DNA of 64,000 nt, taken from contig NZ_CP094516.1 in the NCBI RefSeq assembly GCF_029909975.1, positions 7,170,501 to 7,234,500 of the forward strand. Reading direction: 5' to 3'. The position numbers and the translations under genes were made by a program. The DNA is from Bradyrhizobium sp. ISRA430. Lineage in GTDB: Bacteria > Pseudomonadota > Alphaproteobacteria > Rhizobiales > Xanthobacteraceae. Within the stretch, counting starts at the first letter, position 1. Each line of letters begins with the position of its first letter. Below the pieces are notes generated by a model. The model saw only the letters and a program-made list of their open reading frames with translations. It was not told the DNA's origin and did not search any database. Positions 11,675 to 20,319 of the stretch are shown in pieces.

Positions 11675-11709
11675 GGCCTCCGGCATGCCCGCCGGAGGCC
11701 CTTTTGATT
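11675..11709 (+). terminator. Rho-independent terminator of the porin gene
   Basis: A perfect 10-bp stem, GGCCTCCGGC paired with GCCGGAGGCC, around a short 6-base loop, followed by a CTTTTGATTT tract. It lies about 65 bases after the porin stop. Confidence 0.9.
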
Positions 11710-11752
11710 TCGGAGTAAATCCCGTTGTTCGGACGCGAACCACGGCTACGGC

Positions 11753-13361
11753 GTAAGCCTCCGGTGATGCTTTCAATTACCCACAAATTCTCCTCCGACC
11801 ATGGCGCCCAGCGCGATGTCGGTGAGGCGTGACAGCCCGCGCCACATGACGGTATTGCCGGGCGGCGGATCGCTGGCGCGGGCGAGATAGCCGCCGAGCC
11901 GGGCGATCTTGATCAGATAGTGCGAGAGCGTTTTCTGTCTTGCTTTTGGTTTGTCGTTGACGAGGCGATCGAGCACGCCGATTTCAGTCGCAGTCAACGC
12001 GAGGGTTGGCGGCGCGTCTGGGGCGGAACGGTTGAGCATCGTCATCCAGAAGACCCGCCAACTCAGGATGCAGAAGAGCGAGATCAGATTGGTCAGACGC
12101 TGGGCGGTCCTAAGCTTCGACTCCTCAGCTTTGCAGCCCGATTTGAGGATCTTGTGGAACACCTCGATCTTCCATCTCAAACCATACCATTCGAGCTTCT
12201 CAATGACGTCGGTGCGGGAACCAACAGGCAGGTCGGTGATCAGCTTCCAATCGATCTTCTTTCTGTTTTTCGGCGTCCCGCGCTCTTCGGCATGGATCAC
12301 TGTCAGGGTCAGAGCGGGATAGCGCTTCTGCTTTCCGATCGGCGGCAGGACGCGAATCTTGCGATACCTGATCTCAAGAACGGCCTGGTCGGGATCGCCG
12401 TTGCTGTCTCTGACTTCGATGCGATGGAGCCCTTTGACGGCGACCTCGCCCATTTCGTCGGCGATCGTGTGATCCCCGTCTCCAGCCAAGCGGTCGACGC
12501 AGGTCCTGATCAGGAAATGAGTGCCGATCTCCTGTGCTGCGCAGAAAAGCTCGTAGATGTCACTCTCGCGATCACCAACATGGATGCATCGTCCCGGATG
12601 ATCCAAGAGTTGCGTAGACTGCTTGAGATTTTCCAACCACCGGACGCTTTCCTTTTTCTCGATGGGAATCCGGGTCGGATTGATCTTCTTTTTAAGCGCT
12701 GCCGTCCCCTTGAATTTCTTCCGAGTCCAGAACTTAACGGCCGCCAACCCCAGCGGCACCCCCTCGATTGTAACCGCGAGGCTCGAATGCATCAGGATGC
12801 CGCAAACCGTGTGCGATCTGAGGCGACCCGCCTTATCCCGTCCACTGTTTATGCTCTTGGTGATGCCGATCGCTTCTGACTTCTCACGTTGATAGCTGAA
12901 CTCGGTTGTATCGTGCAGCACAAGAACAAGACCGTCAGTGGCGGCGGCACGATCACGTGTCGATTGGAAATGGCCGGCCAGAATGTCCGCTTCGCTGACC
13001 CGGTCATTAGAGAAGAAGCGGTAGGCTGCCTTGGTATTCGCCCAATCCTGGCAGACGAGCGGAATGCTTTGTCCCATGGCGCTTCCAATCTGCGTGAGCA
13101 GTTTGCGGAATCTGTCGCCGAGCCGCGCGTCCCTAAACTCGCATCCACTACTCTCTCGATCAATCCAACACTCACCTTCCAAGGACCGCAAACAGCCTTT
13201 CGCCGATCGATCCCTTAATGTCAGCCCCATAGAGCACCCCTCGCGAATCAGGTGCTCAGAAAGGAATCACAAGTGATTCTTTCGATTCAAGATTTCGCCG
13301 ATCAGCGGATCAGCTCGAGTGGTCAAAGTTATGGGTAATTGAAAGCCTCACCGGAGGTTAC
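11753..13361. mobile_element. Complete IS4-family insertion sequence with 8-bp target duplication
   Basis: The outer ends form a long imperfect inverted repeat of about 31 bp (11753-11783 and 13331-13361; both contain CTTTCAATTACCCA when read inward from the left). The element is flanked by identical octamers GCTACGGC at 11745-11752 and 13362-13369, a direct-repeat target duplication. It carries one intact transposase gene on the minus strand. Intact ends, target duplication and open frame suggest a recent insertion. Confidence 0.9.
11773..13230 (-). CDS. IS4-family transposase
   Basis: 485-aa DDE transposase of the IS4 family, close in plan to the Tn5/IS50 enzyme: an N-terminal DNA-binding domain (CEFRDARLGDRFRKLLTQIG, about residues 30-50), a first catalytic Asp in LHDTTEF, a second in HVGDRESDIYEL, and the C-terminal Y-R-E signature in WYGLRWKIEVFHKILKSGCK, which supplies the Glu. 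The gene fills the element almost end to end and is uninterrupted, so it is probably active. A 319-aa open frame on the opposite strand is an antisense shadow. Confidence 0.93.
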   Translation of the reverse strand: MGLTLRDRSAKGCLRSLEGECWIDRESSGCEFRDARLGDRFRKLLTQIGSAMGQSIPLVCQDWANTKAAYRFFSNDRVSEADILAGHFQSTRDRAAATDGLVLVLHDTTEFSYQREKSEAIGITKSINSGRDKAGRLRSHTVCGILMHSSLAVTIEGVPLGLAAVKFWTRKKFKGTAALKKKINPTRIPIEKKESVRWLENLKQSTQLLDHPGRCIHVGDRESDIYELFCAAQEIGTHFLIRTCVDRLAGDGDHTIADEMGEVAVKGLHRIEVRDSNGDPDQAVLEIRYRKIRVLPPIGKQKRYPALTLTVIHAEERGTPKNRKKIDWKLITDLPVGSRTDVIEKLEWYGLRWKIEVFHKILKSGCKAEESKLRTAQRLTNLISLFCILSWRVFWMTMLNRSAPDAPPTLALTATEIGVLDRLVNDKPKARQKTLSHYLIKIARLGGYLARASDPPPGNTVMWRGLSRLTDIALGAMVGGEFVGN

Positions 13362-13369
13362 GCTACGGC

Positions 13370-13847
13370 GGCCGCTGCTCGAATGAAGAACGCACGCTAT
13401 TAATTGTGTCTCGCCGTGGAAGAAGGCCACCACGTTAGGTGAGGGCGGCATCCAATCGACGCGCTGACCCAATTCTAGTGCGGGTCCGATTATTCCGCGC
13501 CGATTGGTTTGGCTTGGTGAGAATGGATTGTTGCAACGCCATGCAGTTGCGTCCGAGGGGTTATCCGCCCTTACATCGTCAGTTGGCAATGTAAGGCGAT
13601 CGTCGGCAGGGCCGGCGCCTCATCGCTTCATCGTTGGAAAGCCCGTGGGCGAAACAGGCGCCGAGACTGGCGCGACGAATTTTGGCAACTGCTTCCGACG
13701 GCGTTTCCGTGAGCGCGGCTACCGAGTCGCTTATCAGTCGAACACGAGGGCGATCGCCCGTCAAATTTACTGCGTCTTGAACGATCGGAATAAATATCAC
13801 ACGAATTGGGTCAATCGAAGAACAAGAAATCTCGAGTGCTAGTGAAG
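13370..13847. other. Non-coding stretch between IS4 and the Crp/Fnr gene
   Basis: About 480 bases. Overlapping short frames occur on both strands, but none has recognisable motifs or a good ribosome site. I see nothing I can name. Confidence 0.5.
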
Positions 13848-14675
13848 CTAGTCGAAATGTGAAATTGTAGATCCGCTTACAGCATACGCGCCGGATATCA
13901 GTTTGTAACAACTGCATGCCTTTTGCTCCAGGCCGCGACGCTCTCCAATTTGTAGCACGCCTCGTGTTTTACGAATTAGATGTTCTTCTTCAAAGCGGTT
14001 TAGCGTCTCGGTTACTCCAGCGCGACGCAGGCCTAAGACGGACGAGAGATATTCATGGGTGACTGGAAGCACATTAGCGTGCACAGCATCGCTCGCCAAA
14101 CAGATCCAGGATGCAAGCCGCTTTTCGCGATCATGTCGAACGCCGCATAGCCCTGTCTGAGCGCTATGCAGGCTCAGCGCTTGAACGTACCGAAGTAGGT
14201 GTTCTCGGATTTCAGGGCGCTTGTCCATCAAGCGATACAAATCCTCGACGTGGATCCTGTGCGCGCTTCCCGGAAACAGTACAACCGTTTGATAAGTCGA
14301 AACGTGTCCCCCGAATAACACGGTAGCTCCGACCGCCCCCCGACTACCTATTGTAGCCGTCTCAAGGATGGATCCCGCCGCAACAATCCTCAACGACACG
14401 AGACCAGATTCTACGAAATAGACGTGATCAAGATGCCTTTTAGGTTCTTGCAGAAGCATACGCTCCCTCAGTACGACCGGCTCCAAGAACTCTCCTATGG
14501 CCGCGAGGTCTTGCAACGAAAGCGCTGCCAGGATCGTGTTCTTGACAAAAAACCGCGTATTCGAACGCAGGGCATTGAAGTGATGGTTCGTGACCTGCGT
14601 GCCGCCAGCCCGCACAAAGGTGGAAGCTCCGGAGATGTCAAACATATCCAAGCCGCCGGATACGTCGCTGGTCAT
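13848..14675 (-). CDS. Crp/Fnr family transcriptional regulator
   Basis: Cytoplasmic regulator of 275 aa with the Crp/Fnr plan: an N-terminal cyclic-nucleotide-binding beta-roll (about residues 45-150, with FLEPVVLRERMLLQEP and DHVYFVESGLVSLR) and a C-terminal winged helix (VTHEYLSSVLGLRRAGVTET, about 205-225). There is no N-terminal cysteine cluster of the Fnr/FixK type, so direct oxygen sensing through an FeS centre is unlikely. The chosen ATG has GGAG about ten bases upstream; a start at the internal MFDISG is possible. The C-terminal tail with two cysteines is a little long for the family. Neighbours are IS remnants, so no target is suggested by context. Confidence 0.85.
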   Translation of the reverse strand: MTSDVSGGLDMFDISGASTFVRAGGTQVTNHHFNALRSNTRFFVKNTILAALSLQDLAAIGEFLEPVVLRERMLLQEPKRHLDHVYFVESGLVSLRIVAAGSILETATIGSRGAVGATVLFGGHVSTYQTVVLFPGSAHRIHVEDLYRLMDKRPEIREHLLRYVQALSLHSAQTGLCGVRHDREKRLASWICLASDAVHANVLPVTHEYLSSVLGLRRAGVTETLNRFEEEHLIRKTRGVLQIGERRGLEQKACSCYKLISGAYAVSGSTISHFD

Positions 14676-14867
14676 AATGCCCCCGTCTCCTGGTGGTCAC
14701 CCCGCCGACTTTCACGAACTATTGAAGACGAATCATAACGACGCATTCGTCCTGATTAGTGCGAAAGTAGGTCTTTCGGCGACTAAATCCCGCGCCCTGA
14801 TGCGCCGTTTCGGCGGCTTTCTGCAGATGCAGACCGCGAAGACCTGCTCCCTTACAAGTCCACGCCT

Positions 14868-15054
14868 CGGCGGCTATGCCGTCCGCCAGCGCATCCGCAA
14901 GCGGATCGAGGAGGCTTTCGGCTGGATCAAGACGGTCGCCGGGCAAGAGAAAACCAGCTTCCGTGGCCGTGATCGCGTCGCATGCGCCTTTACCTTCGCT
15001 GCCACCGCCTACAATCTGGTGCGGCTGCCCAAGCTGGTCGCGGAGACCGGTTGA
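14868..15054 (+). pseudogene. IS5-family transposase, C-terminal remnant
   Basis: The last 60 or so residues of an IS5-family transposase (RQRIRKRIEEAFGWIKTVAG, then FTFAATAYNLVRLPKL), nearly identical to the C-terminus of the transposase at 34911-35726. The catalytic core and left end are missing; homology starts abruptly near 14868. The right end TTCAACAGCCTG at 15402-15413, followed by CTAG, matches the end of the other copy. Inactive remnant. Confidence 0.85.
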
Positions 15055-15109
15055 TGGCCAAGGTGCCCGGCTTCGCCAATGCCTTTGCCGGCCGCTGCGC
15101 ATCGTCGTG

Positions 15110-15397
15110 ATGGACGTCTGGGGCAGCGACTTCCTCGATCTTGTCGAAGAGGCGCATCTCACCTTCGACGGCAAGTCCGATGGCGAAATTGCCTTTGGGC
15201 CTCTCGAGGGCTTCCTCGACCTCCGCTACGGCACCCGTGAGGGATCGGCCTGCGCCGAGTTCTCGTGGGAAGGGCACGACGAGAATCATCCGTCTCGTGG
15301 TCGCGGATGGGCTATGATCGGCACTGCGGGCAGGCTCGTCGGCCACTTCTACATCCACAATGGCGACGACTCAGACTTCGTTTGCGAACGCGGATGA
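15110..15397 (+). CDS. Small companion protein of the IS5-type element (unknown function)
   Basis: 95-aa protein starting MDVWGSDFLDLVEEAHLTFD and ending IHNGDDSDFVCERG. A very similar protein lies at the same place in the other copy (34567-34914), immediately after the transposase and inside the element's right end. There it begins earlier, with an ATG overlapping the transposase stop; here that upstream part is frameshifted by one base in the sequence encoding GRCASS, so translation would have to begin at 15110. I do not recognise a named domain. Conservation in two copies suggests it is a passenger of this element or of its usual insertion site. Confidence 0.5.
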   Translation: MDVWGSDFLDLVEEAHLTFDGKSDGEIAFGPLEGFLDLRYGTREGSACAEFSWEGHDENHPSRGRGWAMIGTAGRLVGHFYIHNGDDSDFVCERG

Positions 15398-15434
15398 GTT
15401 CTTCAACAGCCTGCTAGGCCTGCTTGCGGAACCC

Positions 15435-15834
15435 TTAGCATCGACACGACATCCAGGGCTCGGGCGGGGCGACGCCCATTACGGCCATGGTGTTGAGGCG
15501 CTGCGGCCAAAGATGTGTGCACGAATCCGGCACGCCCGGATGCTCCGGATTTTCGGCGTTGGCGATAAAATGCGCGAAATCCGCGTCGGAAAACAGCCGC
15601 TGCGGCGATCCCGAAGGGCCCGCAAGATCGGACACCGATTAGATTGGCGAGGTCGGCCGCCGACTTCGGCGGAGGAAAGAGAATAGATACGTCATTGGGC
15701 GCAAGCGGCCTTGACGCGGCTTACGCCGGAGCCGTTCCTACCTCCCAAGCTGCGACGAACATCAACCCCGCCGCTAACAAGCTTGCGAGCCGTCGCGGAA
15801 ACAGAGATCCGTTGATTTGACCCCTCGCGATCAT
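15435..15834 (-). pseudogene. Broken exported protein of unknown function
   Basis: From an ATG at 15834 on the minus strand one reads a signal-peptide-like start (MIARGQINGSLFPRR, then ASLLAAGLMFVAAWEV), a stop at the end of the signal region, then APNDVSILFPPPKSAADLAN and, after a frame change, PQRLFSDADFAHFIANAENP. The gene seems to be cut by the IS5 remnant end at 15413. I do not recognise the family. It follows the GH19-like pseudogene on the same strand and may have formed a unit with it. Confidence 0.4.
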
Positions 15835-15954
15835 TGGAAAATCCCCCTGTAAGAGCAAAAATTTAAACATCAGCTGTCGAACAACTACATCTCGCCGCTA
15901 CGCGCCTCGCCAAGGCAAAGCGGGCGACCGGATCAACCCTTCATTCCTCACCGT

Positions 15955-16905
15955 AGAATTGGCTTTGCAAGGTCTTGAGTTTCGTCGGATGCAACGCCTC
16001 ATCGATACAGCCGAGGAACATCTCACTGCGTGCATTGACCCGCGCGTGATCGGCTGGATGCGTCATATCCGTTTGCAACGTGCGCACCGTTGTCCAGTCG
16101 TTCGCACGATCCTTGAGCAATTCGAACAGCGTTCGGCGGTTGTCCGGGGGAGATAACCGGCCGTCCTTATACCGGTGCAGTCGGAAGTGAGCGAAAGTAA
16201 CCTTAGCCGAGATCTTCGCATCAAAATAGCGCGTCGGGTAGCGTTAGCAGATCAAGTCCTTGCAGCTCGCGTAGCTGCACCATCTGATCCTGCGCTTCCT
16301 GATACTGCTCACGGCCGACCAATTGATACACTCCTCTCGGGCGAAACAGCCAGCCGTCGTCCGTTCCGGGCTGGTTGCCAAAGTCGTTGTCATCATAAGC
16401 GAGCACGAAATTGGCCAGTTCCTTGGGATGATTCAGCAAAGAGTTCACGTCGACCGCTGGCTTGTTTGCGGCCAGGAGCCTTGAGTTGTTCTTGTCAATG
16501 CGATCGCGCCATTTCTGCGGAAGTTGAGAAACCGCGCTGTAAGAAAAGTTCTCGCTGCTGCGGGTAAAGTCGGCGCTGTCGTAAGAGACGGATCCTAGAA
16601 TATAGGCAAGGATACGGGGATCCGTTTCCTCGACGCGATCCCATTCCTGCAACAAGGCTTTGACCTGCTCGGCCTGATAGTAGGCCATATAGCGCTTGCG
16701 ATATGGCGGAACGGGTGGAGGGGCCGGCGAATGATCTTTGCGCGATTCACTCAGCTGGTGCTCGCAGGCGGCGACTTTTTCCTGATATTCCTCATAACCG
16801 CGCTGTTGCAACCAGTTGCTCTCATAACAAGCAAGTAATGGCTGCGGCTTGATCTTTGGAGTTGGTTGATATTCCTTCGCTAGCTCGTCGGCGTAGGCAG
16901 CGCTA
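15955..16905 (-). pseudogene. Broken GH19/endolysin-like gene, copy 2 (middle and 3' parts)
   Basis: The minus strand reads AYADELAKEYQPTPKIKPQP at the start, then ILAYILGSVSYDSADFTRSS, ENFSYSAVSQL, ELANFVLAYDDNDFGNQPGT and RPRGVYQLVGREQYQEAQ up to a stop at 16221. After a frameshift near 16225 it continues to about 15955 (FDAKISAKVTFAHFRLHRYK and EMFLGCIDEALHPTK). The YxDS...NYSA...GNxPGTDDGW.FRPRG.YQL.GR pattern resembles GH19-type lysozyme/chitinase domains, but the expected catalytic glutamates are not evident. The N-terminus is replaced by the tail of an MFS gene, so the open frame from 17012 is a chimera. See copy 1 at 5611-6456. Confidence 0.65.
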
Positions 16906-17393
16906 AGCTCGGACGCTGCCACTGCTCCCGCCGCCGCAACGACAATGCCACTAATCGCGGGCCCAACGCTTCGCGCGATATGGGCACCTGCTGGCTCACC
17001 GGGGATTGCCAAGCGGGGCCCATGAGGGCCATGCCGCTGCCGGCAATAAAGCAGAATGCTAGCAAAAGGTTGGGCGTCGTGAGGCCGGACGAGTCAAAAG
17101 CGGTCAGCGCGGTTGCTCCGGAGAGCTCAATCGAGAGCGCAATTAGCCCCACGACAAGACGGTAACGCATGTCAGCAATTGCGCCGGCAGGCATCGCAAT
17201 CAGCATGATAGCAAGCAGGATCGCCGTCTGCACAAGCGCACCTTGGTCCGCAGAGGTCAATCTGGGTCATCGCCCAGGCTGGGCCGACTCCTTTGATCAG
17301 GATGCCAAGATTGCTTAGCAAACTCGCAAGCCAAATGCGGCGGAAAATTGGATAACGCAGCGGCGAGGTGATGCCGTCGGTGCCGGACGGCAC
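16906..17393 (-). pseudogene. Truncated MFS exporter (EntS-like)
   Basis: The minus strand from 17393 reads ITSPLRYPIFRRIWLASLLS, then after a frameshift near 17255 SADQGALVQTAILLAIMLIA and MPAGAIADMRYRL, GSGMALMGPAWQSPVSQQVP and, after another frame change, HIARSVGPAISGIVVAAAGA. This is the first 170 or so residues of an enterobactin-exporter-like MFS protein (four to five membrane segments). The sequence then fuses to the GH19-like fragment near 16905; the remaining seven or so membrane segments are absent. Not functional. Confidence 0.7.
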
Positions 17394-18168
17394 GAGCTTG
17401 GAGGGGTGCGCGTCATCTCGGTTTCTTACCCACCTCCGACACTTTTTTGCGATCCCGCATCAGTGATGCAGTGAGGCCGCCCAAAAATTATTGACTGCCC
17501 TATCAATATCCTTCGAATTGCATTACCATTTGCAGTACCTCATGAACCCCAGCGCCCGGAGCGACGAATAACTCGCAACTGCCGCGGCCCCGACAGTTTG
17601 CCTCTCGCCGTGACAGACTGAGCGCCAAGCGCTCCTCGCCGTGCCAGCTTTGACCATCGCGCAGCGCTATTGCACGAGGGGGCACGCAATATTCATGAGC
17701 TTCGCACGTCGACCAGAGAAGATGTATCTTCGGTTCGCCGATGAGGAATATAGAGTACAGGAGTGTCGATTCCGATTAGCTGCGTTTTACGCAAGTAAGC
17801 GGCGAAAAGGCGCGGGCGCATGCACAGTGAGGAGAAGTAGTAGCACAGGTCCCCTGACGCGGCTCGATTGTAGCACAAAAGTGCGGGCCTTACGCGGGTC
17901 CTTACGGCCTCGTTTGCTGTTCTTCCATAGAAGAACCGCGCCGTAATTGCGCGGGCTCATCCATGCCATCGGCACAGAGAAAAAATCGGCGCAAGAGGTA
18001 ACAAGATCGATTAAAAATTAACTGAGGATTTGCAGTCGATTTTATGCGCCAGGCGAACTCAAGTGCTGATCAGAACAGGATGTCAGGTTGACAACAACCT
18101 CGCTGCTGATGCGGATCACTGATGTATTTCTGGACCTTCCAGCTGGAGGCGCGCGCGTGAAAACACGC
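17394..18168. other. Non-coding stretch
   Basis: About 775 bases between the MFS remnant and the first Lrp gene. Short frames on both strands (for example 17641-17946) lack recognisable motifs. I see no RNA gene or clear repeat. Confidence 0.5.
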
Positions 18169-18645
18169 TTAGTCGTTGGGCGGAGGTTCGATGGGAACGG
18201 CGAAGCCCGCTTTCACGCGATCCATTATGACCATTGTTTTGAAGCCCTTGATGTCAGGGTTTTCATAGAAGAATCGTCGGGTAAACTGCTCATAATCCTC
18301 CATCGTACGCGCAGTGATGTAGAGGACGAAATCAGCATCGCCGGTGACGTAAAATCCATTGACGACCTCATCTGACGTTTTGATGGCTTTCTTGAACCTG
18401 TCGATGATATCTGAACGTTCCCGTTCCAGGTTCACCAGCACTAGCATCTGTATAGGTCTTCCCACCGCCCTCGCCGAGACGATGGAAACGTCGGCCTCAA
18501 TGACTCCTTCCGAACGGAGTCTCTTCAGTCGGCGCTGACAGGCAGTTGGGGAAAGCCCCGCCATCTCGCCGATGACCTCGGAAGTCAGACGGTTGTTCTT
18601 CTGCACGATCTCTAGGATCCGGGCGTCAATTCGATCGTAACTCAT
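18169..18645 (-). CDS. Lrp/AsnC family transcriptional regulator (paralogue 1)
   Basis: 158-aa DNA-binding protein with an N-terminal helix-turn-helix (about residues 5-50: RIDARILEIVQKNNRLTSEV, then SPTACQRRLKRLRSEGVIEA) and a C-terminal ligand-binding RAM domain (about 65-150, VNGFYVTGDADFVLYITART). Such proteins act as octamers or dimers of dimers and usually respond to an amino acid. The start at 18645 is supported by a GGAGA site 6-10 bases upstream; the frame extends to 18669 without such a site. It is transcribed divergently from the gabD-like gene, 149 bases away, the classic arrangement for local control. It differs from the regulator at 44098-44583 at only about 15 positions by eye. 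Confidence 0.92.
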   Translation of the reverse strand: MSYDRIDARILEIVQKNNRLTSEVIGEMAGLSPTACQRRLKRLRSEGVIEADVSIVSARAVGRPIQMLVLVNLERERSDIIDRFKKAIKTSDEVVNGFYVTGDADFVLYITARTMEDYEQFTRRFFYENPDIKGFKTMVIMDRVKAGFAVPIEPPPND

Positions 18646-18693
18646 AAATGTCTCCAGTCTCAGCCGCATTACCTCGCAAACTACCGGCGCGTT

Positions 18694-18743
18694 GCAGGAA
18701 ATCCTCCGAACGGAAGGAAAATGCGACGCAAATCTGTTTGCGA
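18694..18743. promoter_or_regulatory. Candidate operator between lrp paralogue 1 and the SSADH gene
   Basis: The 149-base divergent intergenic region contains a perfect dyad CGCAAATCTGTTTGCG at 18727-18742 and, about 31 bases to its left, GCAGGAAATCCTCCGA. The latter resembles GCAGTAAATCCTTCGA upstream of folD (38511). Position and symmetry fit an Lrp-type binding site; function is inferred. Confidence 0.4.
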
Positions 18744-18794
18744 CATCAATATCCTGAATGCCACGGCAATTTCAACAAATCACGCACGGTTTAG

Positions 18795-20309
18795 ATGACT
18801 CATCAGGCTTTCCGGCACAAAAATCCTCATCTGCCCGGTCTTGCTATCCGACACCTCGAGAATTTCCGTCGTCGCGACTTTGTGGCGGGGCGTGCGCTGA
18901 TCGACGGTCAATGGATTGCGGGTGAGCAAAGAGGGATTGTGGTCGATCCCGCTACCGGGGAAGAGATCGCGGAGGTTGCCTCTTGCTCTGGCGCAGACAT
19001 GAATCTGGCAATAGCGGCGGCTGAACGGTCGTTTGCTTCTTGGCGCGATTTATTGCCGGTGCGGCGTGGAGAGGTGCTCAGGTCTTGGGCCTCATTGATG
19101 CTCGACCATTCGGAAGAGCTCGCAATCCTGGTCACGAGCGAGCAGGGCAAACCACTGGCTGAGGCGCGCCATGAAATTGCGTACGGTGCTGGATTTCTCG
19201 AATGGTTCGCTGCGGAAGGAGAGCGCGCGTACGGTGAGACAATCCCTAGCCACAAGCTCGGTAGTCTACTTCACGTCAGGATGCAGCCGATCGGGGTCGC
19301 GGCGGCCATTACTCCGTGGAATTTTCCTATCGCAATGATCACTCGAAAGGCGGGGGCTGCTCTTGCGGCCGGTTGTCCGATTATCGTGAAGCCTGCTCCG
19401 GAGACGCCGCTCTCGGCCCTCGCCCTGGCTAGACTGGCCGAAGAAGCTGGGATTCCGCGCGGTGTACTTCAAGTGCTCGTTGGTGAGCCTGTCGAACTGT
19501 CGACCTCGCTGTTGCGCGATGCAAGAATACGTGCGCTATCGTTCACCGGCTCTACGGAAGTCGGGCGTTTGCTCCTGGAGGGGGCGGCGGAAACAGTCAA
19601 GAGGGTGTCGCTCGAGCTGGGCGGGCATGCCCCCTTCATTATCTTCGATGATGTGGATCTCGAAAAGGCTGTGAAGGGTGCGATGGCCGCAAAATTCGCA
19701 ACCTCCGGTCAGGACTGTCTCGCCGCAAACCGAATCTACGTACAAAAGAACATCTACGGTGCTTTCGTCGAGGCATTTGCTGGGGCAATCGCCCAATTGA
19801 AGGTCGGTCACGGCCTAGTATCTGCGACTGACATCGGGCCGATGACCAAGTTGTCGGTCGCCAACAAATGTCTGTCCCAAATCGACGATGCCGTGAAAAA
19901 GGGCGCGCGAGTATTCTCGTCCAATCAGGGGGCTGGTTTGGGTCCAAACTTCGTTTCTCCGACACTCTTGAGTGACGTCACGGAAGACATGCTGATTGCG
20001 CGGGACGAGACATTTGGGCCAGTGGCTGCCGTGCTCCCGTTTGAGTCTGAAGAAGAAGTCATAGGCCGAGCCAATGCTAACGAGATGGGGCTAGCCGGGT
20101 ACGTCTACACGGACAGCTTACGCCGGGCGCTCCGACTTTCCGAGCAAATCGAGTGCGGGATGCTCGGTGTCAATACGGCATCATTCACTGGACCGCCGAT
20201 ACCGTTCGGTGGGTGGAAGCAATCCGGTCTTGGTCGTGAGGGTTCGAGACACGGCTTAGGCGAATACATGGAATTCAAGTACGTCTGCTTCGGCGATCTA
20301 GCGAATTAG
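18795..20309 (+). CDS. gabD: Succinate-semialdehyde dehydrogenase, NAD(P)+-dependent
   Basis: 504-aa aldehyde dehydrogenase of the GabD type, oxidising succinate semialdehyde (or a similar omega-semialdehyde) to the acid in the cytoplasm. Visible family marks: AAITPWNFPIAMITRKAGAA near 172-191, NAD-binding FTGSTEVGRLL near 250, catalytic Glu274 in LELGGHAPF, and nucleophile Cys308 in SGQDCLAANR. The usual GQVC is GQDC here, a common variant. The C-terminal FGGWKQSGLGREGS motif is present. Ten bases separate it from the aminotransferase, so the two form an operon that converts an amino compound to its semialdehyde and then to succinate. It is divergent from an Lrp regulator that probably controls it. 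Confidence 0.88.
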   Translation: MTHQAFRHKNPHLPGLAIRHLENFRRRDFVAGRALIDGQWIAGEQRGIVVDPATGEEIAEVASCSGADMNLAIAAAERSFASWRDLLPVRRGEVLRSWASLMLDHSEELAILVTSEQGKPLAEARHEIAYGAGFLEWFAAEGERAYGETIPSHKLGSLLHVRMQPIGVAAAITPWNFPIAMITRKAGAALAAGCPIIVKPAPETPLSALALARLAEEAGIPRGVLQVLVGEPVELSTSLLRDARIRALSFTGSTEVGRLLLEGAAETVKRVSLELGGHAPFIIFDDVDLEKAVKGAMAAKFATSGQDCLAANRIYVQKNIYGAFVEAFAGAIAQLKVGHGLVSATDIGPMTKLSVANKCLSQIDDAVKKGARVFSSNQGAGLGPNFVSPTLLSDVTEDMLIARDETFGPVAAVLPFESEEEVIGRANANEMGLAGYVYTDSLRRALRLSEQIECGMLGVNTASFTGPPIPFGGWKQSGLGREGSRHGLGEYMEFKYVCFGDLAN

Positions 20310-20319
20310 GAGAACTGGC

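Noticed and set aside
11920..12879. 319-aa open frame opposite the IS4 transposase
   Set aside because: Antisense shadow of a clearly recognised transposase; no motifs of its own.
15867..15900. Sequence ATCAGCTGTCGAACAACT, reminiscent of a tts box (TtsI site of type III secretion genes)
   Set aside because: One base is missing from the spacing, the second half does not fit, and no gene starts downstream in that orientation.
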